This document shows, piece after piece, positions 8,763 to 16,473 of a stretch of 36,846 nt of DNA. Both the position numbers and the translations under genes were made by a program. Within the stretch, counting starts at the first letter, position 1; the number at the start of each line of letters is the position of its first letter. The stretch spans positions 1 to 36,846 of the forward strand of contig CAYRCS010000007.1 of assembly GCA_964422855.1 (NCBI GenBank), given 5' to 3'. Origin of the DNA: CAZEYI01 sp964422855 (GTDB taxonomy: Bacteria; Patescibacteriota; Gracilibacteria; Absconditabacterales; Absconditicoccaceae). The notes beneath the pieces were generated by a model. The model made no database searches. It was not told the origin of the DNA and saw nothing but the letters and a program-made list of their open reading frames with translations.

Positions 8763-9362
8763 ATGTACAATCCATTTGACCATTATTTTAATAAGGCGAA
8801 GAAAGAGTGATATAAAGCTCGTAGCGCATTTAAGCTTGAGGAAATCGATCAGAAATTTGCTATTTTTGATAAAAAAGTACGTACGGTTTGTGATATAGGC
8901 TGTGCGCCTGGAAGTTGGTTGCAGTATGCTGCCGCAAGATTGCAGGCGTTGAAAATTCCTGATGCGATGTTGATAGGATTTGATATCAAAGATATGCATA
9001 TATCCTTGCCACATGTGCAGACGTATAAGCAAGATATTAGTGATGATGTCGCTGTCAAAAAGCTTTTGGAAAAACATAAGATAGAACAGTTTGATCTCAT
9101 TATATCTGATATGGCTCCCAACACAATGGGTGACAAGGCTTTGGATGCTATAAGATTGTTTAATCTTTTGGAGAGTACTTTGTGGATGTATAAACATATG
9201 CTCAAAAAAGATGGAAAATTTGTTACCAAATTATTTATGGGACCATGATTTGAAGAATATATCCAGAGTATGAAAGATATATTTGGCGGTAAAAATATTA
9301 AGATTTTCAAACCTGATGCGAGTAGAGCCAACAGTAAGGAGACCTATGTGATAAAGATATAG
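8763..9362 (+). CDS. rlmE: 23S rRNA 2'-O-methyltransferase RlmE (FtsJ/RrmJ)
   Basis: SAM-dependent methyltransferase for U2552 of 23S rRNA during 50S maturation. 199 residues, close to the ~209 of E. coli RrmJ. The SAM motif DIGCAPGSWLQY starts near residue 43. The catalytic K-D-K-E tetrad can be placed at Lys24 (AFKLEEID), Asp116 (SDMAPN), Lys156 (TKLFMG) and Glu193 (SKETYV). TGA at 8808 and 9247 encode Gly. It starts at ATG 8763 and ends TAG 9360, followed by a strong terminator. Identity rests on the complete tetrad. Confidence 0.92.
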
Positions 9363-9377
9363 TTTTTTTTGGTAAAG

Positions 9378-9410
9378 AAAAAACGCAGGCGAATCGCACT
9401 GCGTTTTTTT
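9378..9410. terminator. Bidirectional rho-independent terminator
   Basis: AAAAAACGCA (9378-9387) pairs with TGCGTTTTTT (9400-9409), with a small GCG-AAT-CGC hairpin inside the loop. A-runs and T-runs on both sides allow it to serve rlmE on the plus strand and the small minus-strand ORF that ends at 9436. Confidence 0.75.
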
Positions 9411-9435
9411 CAAAAGAGAATCTTTCTGATTATTG

Positions 9436-9597
9436 CTATGCTCATTGAGCTGCAATAACTGCTTTGTAATACCGTCTCCGTACCCAACGAAAACGTATTA
9501 TTATTTTGTTGGCAGGACTGTTGCTAATGATGCCATCAAACCCTAAAAGGATGAGGACAACAAAAAGATTGTTTGTTTTTTCTGTAAGTTTTTTCAT
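9436..9597 (-). CDS. Possible 53-residue basic protein
   Basis: A short frame from ATG 9597 to TAG 9436, with one TGA-Gly next to its end. It begins MKKLTEKTNNLFVVLILLG and continues with a basic stretch (RFRWVRRRYYKA). A hydrophobic segment at about 11-19 could be a short membrane helix. Support is limited to a plausible composition, a sensible start and a terminator at the right place on its strand. I do not recognise it. The rest of the 9411-9712 gap shows nothing else. Confidence 0.4.
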
Positions 9598-9712
9598 TGT
9601 TTTTGTTTAAGCTTCAAGTCTACTGAAGTGCTAGCTAAAGTCAATATATTTTTGCTTGTTTTTGCTGGAGAATTGGCTACTGTATTGGTATTTTATTGTT
9701 TGAGATGTATGT

Positions 9713-10819
9713 ATGAAGATAGGAATTGTGTGATTGCCAAATATTGGTAAATCAACTTTGTTTAACGCTTTGACCAAATCATACGCTGCTGATGCAGCGA
9801 ATTTCCCTTTTTGTACTATCGAGCCAAATGTTGGTATAGTGGAAGTAAAAGATACGAGAGTAGATGCGCTTTCTCAGATGTCCAATACACAGAAAAAAAT
9901 ATATGCAGCGATTGAATTTGTGGATATTGCTGGATTGGTAAAATGAGCTGGTGAATGAGCAGGATTGTGAAATAAATTTCTCTCGCATATTAGAGAAGTA
10001 GATGCGATCGTCCAAGTATTGCGTCATTTTCAGGATAACGATGTGACACATGTGGAATGACCTGTCGATCCACTCAGAGATATGGATATCATCAACACCG
10101 AACTTATATTTGCTGATCTCCAACAGATAGAAAAAGCTCTGCCTGCTATCGAGAAAAAGGCAAAGACAAGTAAAGATGTTTTGATCACACAAGAATATGA
10201 GGCATTGGCAAAGGTGCATCATTATTTGGGATCTGGACAATGGTTGCATGGAGTGTTGGATGCATTTACTCCAAAAGATCATGAGCATTTGCGCAAATAT
10301 AATTTCTTGAGTATGAAACCTATTGTGTATGCTATCAATATAGGACAAGATGACATCGGTCGTGCACCACAAATTGCACAAGAATTTGCTGCAAAATTGA
10401 GTTCTCCATGTGTGTGTGTTTGTGCAAAATTGGAATCTGAGATGATTGAATTTAATGCAGACGAGAGAAAAGAATATATAGATAGTTTGGTAGAAAAATC
10501 TCAAGCAGAACATATTCCTACCTTAGATGATTTGATCGCACTTGCTTTCAAAACAGTAGGATTGATGTACTATTTCACCACCGGTGAAAAAGAGACGAGA
10601 GCCTGGACTGTACCTATTGGTAGCACTGCACCAGAAGCGGCAGGAGCCATCCATACGGATTTTGTGAAAGGGTTTATCAAAGCAGAAGTAGTCAGTTGTG
10701 ATAAATTACTGGAGGCAGGGTCTTGGGCAGCAGCTAGAGAAAAATGATTCTTTAGACTCGAAGGAAAGGAATATATCGTCCAGGATGGTGATGTTATGGT
10801 TTTCAAAATTAACGGTTAA
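9713..10819 (+). CDS. ychF: Ribosome-binding ATPase YchF (OLA1 family)
   Basis: TRAFAC-class P-loop protein related to Obg GTPases but preferring ATP; it associates with ribosomes and takes part in stress control of translation. 368 residues, normal length. G1 is GLPNIGKST at 7-15 with Gly7 encoded by TGA; IEFVDIAGLVKGAGEGAGLG is the G3 region, dense in TGA-Gly; the altered NxxE-type base motif region reads PIVYAINIG. The TGS domain at the end includes GAIHTDFVKGFIKAEVV. Start ATG 9713, stop TAA 10817. There is no other start in frame. The standard code would stop it at residue 7. Confidence 0.93.
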
Positions 10820-10838
10820 GTGTTTATCTGTACTCTAT

Positions 10839-12221
10839 ATGATGAAAAAGTTTTTGATACCTATTGGCATATTGTGCTTGGTGGGGAGTTTTGTGCATTT
10901 TCATGTTTTTGCAGCTGATGGGTTCTCTGATACAGCAGGACACAAGTATGCAGATAGTATACAGTTTCTTTCTCAAGTTGGGGTAGTAGAGTGATACCCA
11001 AATGGGACTTTTTGACCAGACAAAACAATTAATCGTGCAGAGATTATGAAGATTATTGTAGCTGCAAGTAAAGGGTATGACTTGGGAAGTGGAAACAATT
11101 GCTTCTCAGATGTAAAGGATGAATGGTTCGCTCCCTTTGTATGTTATGCAAAAATGTTTGATATCGTGAAATGATATCCTGACGGGACATTTAAGCCAGG
11201 TAAAGAGGTCACTATTGCAGAGGCATTGAAGATGTGATTGGAAGCCTTTGGGGCGGATGTTGATGAGTCTGCTTCTGATGCGCAATGGTATCAACCATAT
11301 TTTGAATTTGTACATAACAACAATATTTTTTCTCAATACAGTATGAGAGCAGATATGACTATGACACGTGGGCAGATGGCATATCTGGTTCAACAGCTTA
11401 TGTTAGAAAAACAGTGACTTATCGAATTTGATGGAAAGCGCGATGCTGGTTCTCTGGGTTGCGGTAAGACAGCACCTAGCAATCCACCAACATCATCATC
11501 AGTAAACGGAGAAATTCGCAACTATATTACGGTGATTGGCAAAAAATATGATAAAGATATTCCCATGAAATTAATTTTTGCTTTCCATGGACGCACCAAT
11601 CCAAACACCATGGTGCGTGGATATTATAATGTTGAAGAAGCATCGAGAGGTGACGCCATTATTATCTATCCGAGCGGATTGCCCGAAGAGTGACCAACGC
11701 GTAACTGGAGTAATGGATGAGATAAGCCAGATAAACTCAGAGATTTTGCTCTGTTTGATCAATTGTTGGCAGAATTTAGTAGTCAATATTGTATCAATAT
11801 GGATGAAATTTTTGTGGTCTGACATTCGTTGGGAGCCTGGTTTACCAATAGTTTGGCATGTGCTCGTGGTGATGTGATACGTGCTATCTGAAGTGTAGGT
11901 GGTGGTACAACTATTTGAAAATGTAGTGGACCTACCGCTGCTATGATTATGCAGCATCCCGATGACAATTTAAGTTCTTATGCAGCAGGCGTAACGGCAC
12001 TCAATCAATTGCTGGCGCAAAATGCTTGTGGTTCTGAAACTATCGCTTTGTCTGATCCTATAGGCGGCAACTGTGTACTCTATACTCAATGTCAAGAATG
12101 AGCTCCTGTAATCTGGTGTCCACATTCTGATTCTACCAATGAGCGTGGTGCGTACTATCCTCATACTCGACCTGATTTTGCAGGGAGAGAAATTTGGGAT
12201 TTTTTTGCTAAGCAGGAATAG
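10839..12221 (+). CDS. Secreted SLH-domain esterase (LpqC / PHB-depolymerase type)
   Basis: 460 residues with a signal peptide ending about VFAADG near residue 28. Three SLH-like modules follow: one starting GFSDTAGHKYADS, a second with CFSDVKDEWFAPF, and a third ending in MTMTRGQMAYLVQQLM; each of the first two contains a GYPNGTF/GYPDGTF motif. The C-terminal ~220 residues are an alpha/beta hydrolase: FAFHGRTNP (oxyanion region), YPSGLP, NWSNGGD, nucleophile Ser330 in VGHSLGAWF (its first Gly is TGA), and a late HSDS/CPH region that may hold the acid and His. The related family includes polyhydroxybutyrate depolymerases and feruloyl esterases; the substrate is unknown. SLH modules suggest the enzyme stays on the cell surface. 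The second ATG at 10842 is an equal start choice. Confidence 0.8.
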
Positions 12222-12254
12222 TAGAAAAGCATGATATAATTTGATAATTTTTGC

Positions 12255-12282
12255 TTGACAATACTATGTAAATGCCTACCAT
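12255..12282 (+). promoter_or_regulatory. Weak candidate promoter for the sigma-4/HARE-HTH gene
   Basis: A consensus TTGACA at 12255-12260 is followed, 16 bases later, by the weak -10 match TACCAT (12277-12282). The gene starts at 12357, giving a leader of about 65 bases. A separate TATAAT at 12235-12240 lacks a good upstream partner. Confidence 0.3.
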
Positions 12283-12356
12283 TATTGCAACATTAGAAGA
12301 ACTGCTGGCTTTATGTGTTTACAAGCCGGACATTTATACTCTAATACTTACTACAT

Positions 12357-13448
12357 ATGAACTTTAATATCAAAATGGACGACAAGAAAATCAAGGTCGA
12401 CATCGAAAAAACAAATCTCAAGGACGTATTGGTGTATTGTAAGCCTAAGGAAAGATTGGTTCTGATTAAGAAGTTTGGTTTGGATGGAAACAAAGAAATT
12501 CCATTGCAAAGAATTGGTAAGGAGTATAACCTCACAAGAGAAAGAATCAGACAAATAGAAATGCAGGCGCTCATGAGATTTAGAAGACTTATCGTGGGCA
12601 ACGATACATACATGAAGGTGTTGGATGAAGCAAAGAAAGCACTTGATGCGCAGGCTGGTTTCTTGCGTGAAGAGAAGCTTATCGCAAAGATGATCAACAA
12701 AGGTATTTTCAAATTTACAAAGCAAGAATTGAAGCTTATATTGGTTTCTGACTTTGACGTTACCTATCTCAAGAGAAATAAATTTATCGATAGAAGTTTC
12801 TATCTAGAGCCATTGTACGAAGACTTGCTTACAAAGATGTCTTTGTTTATGTACGATTATTTTGCTAAGAGAAAACAAAGCCAGGACTTGTACGAGTTTA
12901 TTGGTTATATGAAAGAAGTATTTACAAAGGATTTTGCAGATATACATTATATCCAAAACGATCTCTTCTACGTAAACTTCTTTGAATCAGTGAGAGATGT
13001 ATCTGTATTTGATGGTAAGATTGGTTTGCCTGAGTTTCCAGATGTAAACCCAAAGACTATAAAGTTGAAGATTCTCTACACTATGAGAAGAGTCAATAAG
13101 CCAGTACACTACCAAGAATTGCCTGCGAAGATCATGGAATGGTTTCCACAAAAAAATGTGAAGCTCAATACTGTCCACAACGAATTGGTAAAAAATAATG
13201 ACATATTTGTAAACCTTGGTCTCGGTATCTACGGACTCAGAGAATGGGGTTATGAAGGTGGTATGGTGAAGGATATCTTGGTAAGAATCTTTGAAAAAAA
13301 TGGCAGACCAATGAATGTCAAAGAACTCTGCAAAGAAATGCTCAAAGAAAAGATGGTCAGCCCAAACACTGTGATGCTCAATCTCCAAAAATACAAGGAT
13401 ATGTTTAAGAGAGTGGAGAAGGGTGTATACGAATTGATTACAAAATAA
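12357..13448 (+). CDS. Sigma-70 region 4-like / HARE-HTH DNA-binding regulator
   Basis: 363 residues. Residues ~29-80 match sigma-70 region 4, the -35 recognition helix-turn-helix: KERLVLIKKFGLDG, then LQRIGKEYNLTRERIRQIE. No region 2 is present, so it cannot be a complete sigma factor. The C-terminal third carries two winged-helix repeats like HARE-HTH (as in the RNA polymerase delta subunit): from about 236 (ILYTMRRVNKPVHYQELPAK) and from about 303 (ILVRIFEKNGRPMNVKELCK). It is likely a transcription regulator acting on or with RNA polymerase. It contains no TGA-Gly at all, unlike most neighbours, and favours codons such as AAG, CTC and AGA, which hints at high expression. A terminator follows. 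Confidence 0.75.
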   Translation: MNFNIKMDDKKIKVDIEKTNLKDVLVYCKPKERLVLIKKFGLDGNKEIPLQRIGKEYNLTRERIRQIEMQALMRFRRLIVGNDTYMKVLDEAKKALDAQAGFLREEKLIAKMINKGIFKFTKQELKLILVSDFDVTYLKRNKFIDRSFYLEPLYEDLLTKMSLFMYDYFAKRKQSQDLYEFIGYMKEVFTKDFADIHYIQNDLFYVNFFESVRDVSVFDGKIGLPEFPDVNPKTIKLKILYTMRRVNKPVHYQELPAKIMEWFPQKNVKLNTVHNELVKNNDIFVNLGLGIYGLREWGYEGGMVKDILVRIFEKNGRPMNVKELCKEMLKEKMVSPNTVMLNLQKYKDMFKRVEKGVYELITK

Positions 13449-13471
13449 TTGCAATTTGTTGAGATAATACT

Positions 13472-13512
13472 ACAAGACTCTCCGTGATACGTTCAGGGGA
13501 GTCTTGTTTGTA
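13472..13512 (+). terminator. Terminator after the HARE-HTH gene
   Basis: ACAAGACTCTCC (13472-13483) pairs with GGGGAGTCTTGT (from 13496), with a 12-base loop and a short T-rich tail. It stands 19 bases before the tRNA-Leu gene. Confidence 0.65.
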
Positions 13513-13530
13513 AAGATATATAGATTATAT

Positions 13531-13612
13531 GCTGGGGTGATGGAATTGGTATACATGTACGCTTGAGGTGCGTATGCCGCAAGGCTTGAGGGTTCGAGTC
13601 CCTTCTCCAGCA
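13531..13612 (+). tRNA. tRNA-Leu (anticodon GAG)
   Basis: Acceptor GCTGGGG (13531-13537) pairs with CTCCAGC (13605-13611), discriminator A at 13612. The anticodon loop TTGAGGT gives GAG, reading CUC/CUU. A long variable arm (TGCCGCAAGGCT) and GGTTCGAGTCC T-arm confirm class II tRNA-Leu. The 3' CCA is not encoded, so a CCA-adding enzyme is needed. A T-run follows immediately and may end transcription. Confidence 0.93.
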
Positions 13613-13650
13613 TTTTTTTTGTTGTTGGAAATTTGATTTTTTGATGATCT

Positions 13651-14325
13651 ATGACTATAATAAAGTGTTTATATTTTTCACAATCTTCGATGAGAGAGTT
13701 TGGTATCGTTCATGATAGATTCCCTGGATCTGGAGATCTCTATAAAAATCGAGCTGAAGGCAGCATTGCTGGACTTACCGATGAACAGAGAGAGAAGCTT
13801 TTTGGTGTTCTTAATCCTAAGCCAGAAAACGTTGCGCCAGATATTGTTTCTACAGTAAAGAATGATTCTGAGGCAGAAGAATGAACAGCCTCTATTGATG
13901 GCGAGGTGATTTCGGTATGGGATCAAATTCCAGAAAACCAAAGAAAAGATATAGAAATGGGGATACAATATGTCCTAGAAAATTGACGTAGTGCTGATCT
14001 TGTTTTAGGTCGTTGGGCCAAAAAGCATATATGATGATGGGAGGAGGCTGTATGACCTGATAGTTCTTTGGATAAATACAATCTTATTTTCAAACCTAAT
14101 GATAAACGTATCTCTGGATCTAATAATATTTTACTTATTCTTCGCGTATCTCCTACTTCAAAAAACGCAGCTGACATTGCTCCTGAATTACTTGAGCTTC
14201 CTTCCTTTGATGGCTGATATCATGCTATGCTTATGCCTGGGATGGTATTTCATAAACCATTAGATGCAAATGAATTTATTGAACAACTTACTACACACAA
14301 ACAAGATCTATCAATAGCCGCCTAA
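13651..14325 (+). CDS. Orphan soluble protein
   Basis: 224 residues from ATG 13651 to TAA 14323; a later ATG at 13690 (MREFGIVHDRFPG) is an alternative start. I do not recognise the family. Six glycines are TGA, including two adjacent codons at 14031-14036, so the standard code shows only a 77-residue fragment. The sequence has an acidic middle, a central segment with WDQIPENQRKDIEMGIQYV and GRWAKKHIGG, then LLILRVSPTS and a hydrophobic C-terminal part. No signal peptide or membrane helix. A terminator follows directly. The compact genes on both sides and the intact 675-base frame support it as real. Confidence 0.65.
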
Positions 14326-14352
14326 TCTACTCTTTCTTGTAATTCTTCTATA

Positions 14353-14384
14353 AAACACTACATCTGCTGTAGTGTTTATTTTGT
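14353..14384 (+). terminator. Terminator before the YqeY-like gene
   Basis: AAACACTACA (14353-14362) pairs with TGTAGTGTTT (14368-14377) around a five-base loop, followed by ATTTTG. It separates the orphan gene from the YqeY-like gene that starts at 14388. Confidence 0.6.
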
Positions 14385-14387
14385 ATT

Positions 14388-14831
14388 ATGAAAATGTTGT
14401 TCGAATCAATTATGGAGTCATATAAAGATGCGATGAGAAATAAGCAAGATGCTAAGAAGCTTGTCCTCAATACTATATTGGCAGCTGCCAAAAATAAGAA
14501 AATAGAGCTCCAAAGAGATCCCACTGATGAAGAAATCCTCCAACTTATCAAAAAAGAAGTCAAAATAATACAAGAAACTATGGGATTCTTAGAAAAAGCT
14601 GCCAAGGTAGATGATCTCGCAGAGGAGCAAGAGAAATTGACCGTCTTGCAATCATATTTGCCTGTTACTTTGTCTGTGGAAGCAACGAAGGAAATAGTAC
14701 AAAAACTTATTGCAGACTTGGGGCTTACAGATGTGCAAAAGCAAAGAGGACAGCTTATGGGTGCTATTATGCAAGATTATAAAGACAAAGTTGATCCAAG
14801 TGTGGTCAACCAAGTTATTTCATCATTATAA
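14388..14831 (+). CDS. YqeY-like (GatB/YqeY domain) protein
   Basis: 147 residues, the usual size for stand-alone YqeY proteins, which resemble the tRNA-binding tail of GatB. Their function is not settled; a link to tRNA-dependent amidation is suggested by homology only. Visible matches are MKMLFESIMESYKDAMRNKQ, RDPTDEEILQLIKKEVK, LQSYLPVTLS and RGQLMGAIMQDYKDKVDPS. An alternative ATG is 14394. It contains no TGA-Gly. Its TAA overlaps the ATG of the downstream pilin gene by one base (TAATG), so translation is probably coupled. Confidence 0.85.
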   Translation: MKMLFESIMESYKDAMRNKQDAKKLVLNTILAAAKNKKIELQRDPTDEEILQLIKKEVKIIQETMGFLEKAAKVDDLAEEQEKLTVLQSYLPVTLSVEATKEIVQKLIADLGLTDVQKQRGQLMGAIMQDYKDKVDPSVVNQVISSL

Positions 14832-15418
14832 TGACTATGATAAAAAAAATATTGGGTGTGTGTATGGGTTTGTGATTATTAACATCTTCTTTGTTAGTAT
14901 TTGCTGATACTCCAGAAGAACAAGCAGCTACACAAGCAGCTATTGATGAACAAAATGCTGCTGAGTTTGCTGCAACTGATCAAGGAAAATGCGAAAATCG
15001 TCCATCCTCGTATGGCAAGACAGATTGAAGGCCATATTATCAATGGACTGAAGCTACAAAAAAATGTACATGTATTCCATCTCCAAATAACTGCTGTGGG
15101 ATAGCATTGTATACCAATGTGCCTTTTGTGGGTAAGTGTATAGAGTACGGAGGAAGTGAAGTTGTTAATAATGATGGAAGTGTAACGGTTGTAAGTCCTG
15201 TTAATGCCTTTCCTGTGCTCTTGGGTGCGATGAGTAAGATATTGCTTTCGGTGATATTGATTGTATGCTTCTGAGCTATCGTGGTAGCAGGTGTAATGAT
15301 ATCATCTGGAAATAATGAGAAAGGGAAAAGCTTAATCACACATGTGGTGATAGCGATGGCATTGTTGGGCGCCTCGTGAGTTATATTGCGCCTTATCAAT
15401 CCTACTTTTTTCCAATAA
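14831..15418 (+). CDS. VirB2/TrbC-like (T4SS pilin) exported protein
   Basis: 195 residues with a signal peptide (IKKILGVCMGLGLLTSSLLVFA, cleavage after about 26). The mature part has a Gln/Ala-rich stretch and a Cys-rich loop (KKCTCIPSPNNCCG). Two membrane segments near the C-terminus (LLGAMSKILLSVILIVCFGA and VVIAMALLGASGVILRLI) flank the short polar turn SSGNNEKGKS. The arrangement matches the VirB2/TrbC-like pilin family common in CPR genomes. No other type IV secretion genes are in the window, so it may be a surface-fibre subunit. Its ATG overlaps the YqeY-like gene stop. Five TGA-Gly codons occur. A second start at 14837 is possible. Confidence 0.65.
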
Positions 15419-15456
15419 AATGGTTCGCGGGATTTCGTTGTGTAGCATGTTTAACG

Positions 15457-15484
15457 TTGCAACTTAGCTTCTAAAAACTATAGT
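15457..15484 (+). promoter_or_regulatory. Candidate promoter TTGCAA-16-TATAGT
   Basis: TTGCAA (15457-15462) and TATAGT (15479-15484) are spaced by 16 bases, 30 bases before the ATG at 15514. The same TTGCAA-16 layout appears before tRNA-Ser at 30469, which raises confidence slightly. Confidence 0.4.
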
Positions 15485-15513
15485 GTCCTTATATTTATAT
15501 TTGATTGCTTATT

Positions 15514-15909
15514 ATGGTACATATTGATCCTGTTGATGGTGGATATCAACTCAATCGTTCAGTTCTTTTTGCTGCACAGACGCCTGTGGAAGGTATGATA
15601 AACCTTGCTAAAGAACAAGGCGAAGCTATGACATATACCAAGCTTCCTTATACATTTGTAGATTATCCTGGTGAATATGATCTCCAGTGAGTTTTCATCA
15701 AAGTTATCGCAGACAAACACAATCTCTTGAATTATATCATGCATGAAAATGATGATGTATATGCAATTATACAATCGCCATTGGTATTGGAAAATGATGA
15801 TTTTGCTGATGTGAAGACTATTATTTATACAGATGATGGAGTAGCTAATAAGATAGAGCAGTTGGAATTGGAAGTGGAGAAAATTAAGTTAGAGACTGCA
15901 GTATCATAA
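15514..15909 (+). CDS. Orphan small protein with DYPGEYD motif
   Basis: 131 residues from ATG 15514 to TAA 15907, one TGA-Gly at 15688. It has no signal peptide. The central motif FVDYPGEYDLQGVFIKVI resembles a strand-turn-strand found in some small metallo-beta-lactamase-like proteins of CPR bacteria, but no zinc-binding histidine cluster is visible, so I do not assign that function. The C-terminus is a charged helix (NKIEQLELEVEKIKLE), possibly a coiled coil. It has its own candidate promoter. Its last 26 bases overlap the end of the convergent methyltransferase gene. Confidence 0.65.
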
Positions 15910-16429
15910 CACCATCTCCAGGCTCCGTTTCCTTGATATGGTAAATTATTTGCTTTTCTGCTATATATTCGTATAATAGAGTTAATTTGTTTTGATATTT
16001 GATGACGTCGTCACAGACGACAATGCTCTTGGCATGCAGTAATGGTTGTATTTTCGTCACGTACTGAGCATATTCCGCTTTCTTTCCGTCTACAAAAACA
16101 AAGTCCACAGGACTTGCAATCTGTTTGGTTGGATCGCTATCGAGTATGCTCCAAGGGTATATAGTCACTTGAGGGTCATTTGTCGTGTTTTGGAGAGCTT
16201 CTCTATATGCTGCATAGGTCACCTCATAACTATATATCTTGCCATTTCGCGCTGCTATACGAGAGGCAATTCGAGCAGTACTATATCCTACTGCACTTCC
16301 GATTTCTACAATAGTCTTGGGTTGCAGTGCTTGTAAGTACTCATCCAATATGGCTTGTGTCTGTGTACTGAGAATCGGTATATGGCGCTGGACACATTGT
16401 TCTCTTCGGAGTTCTCGGTCTCTCATCAT
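15884..16429 (-). CDS. SAM-dependent O-methyltransferase family protein
   Basis: 181 residues from ATG 16429; a TTG-started extension to 16444 is possible. The class I methyltransferase fold is evident: motif I VEIGSAVGYSTARIA at about 40-55, then YSYEV, the strand DFVFVDGKKAEYAQY, and VVCDDVI. It resembles the CaffeoylCoA-O-methyltransferase-like group (pfam Methyltransf_3/24), whose bacterial substrates are often unknown. It ends TAA 15884, overlapping its convergent neighbour by 26 bases. It has no TGA-Gly codon. The start is about 45 bases from the divergent RNase J start. Confidence 0.75.
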   Translation of the reverse strand: MMRDRELRREQCVQRHIPILSTQTQAILDEYLQALQPKTIVEIGSAVGYSTARIASRIAARNGKIYSYEVTYAAYREALQNTTNDPQVTIYPWSILDSDPTKQIASPVDFVFVDGKKAEYAQYVTKIQPLLHAKSIVVCDDVIKYQNKLTLLYEYIAEKQIIYHIKETEPGDGVMILQSLT

Positions 16430-16473
16430 CACTATACAAAACAAAAATATTTATTACTATACTAAAATAACGA

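Noticed and set aside
9779..10513. 244-codon minus-strand ORF across ychF
   Set aside because: Shadow of ychF, which carries complete family motifs on the other strand.
9713..10819. Apparent frameshifts or pseudogenes caused by many in-frame TGA codons
   Set aside because: TGA sits at conserved glycines and removal restores full-length family proteins, so the code differs rather than the genes being broken.
12272..12367. 31-codon ORF (MPTIIATLEELLAL...) overlapping the start of the sigma-4/HARE-HTH gene
   Set aside because: Its stop overlaps the gene start, suggesting coupling, but length, composition and lack of a start signal give too little support for a real peptide.
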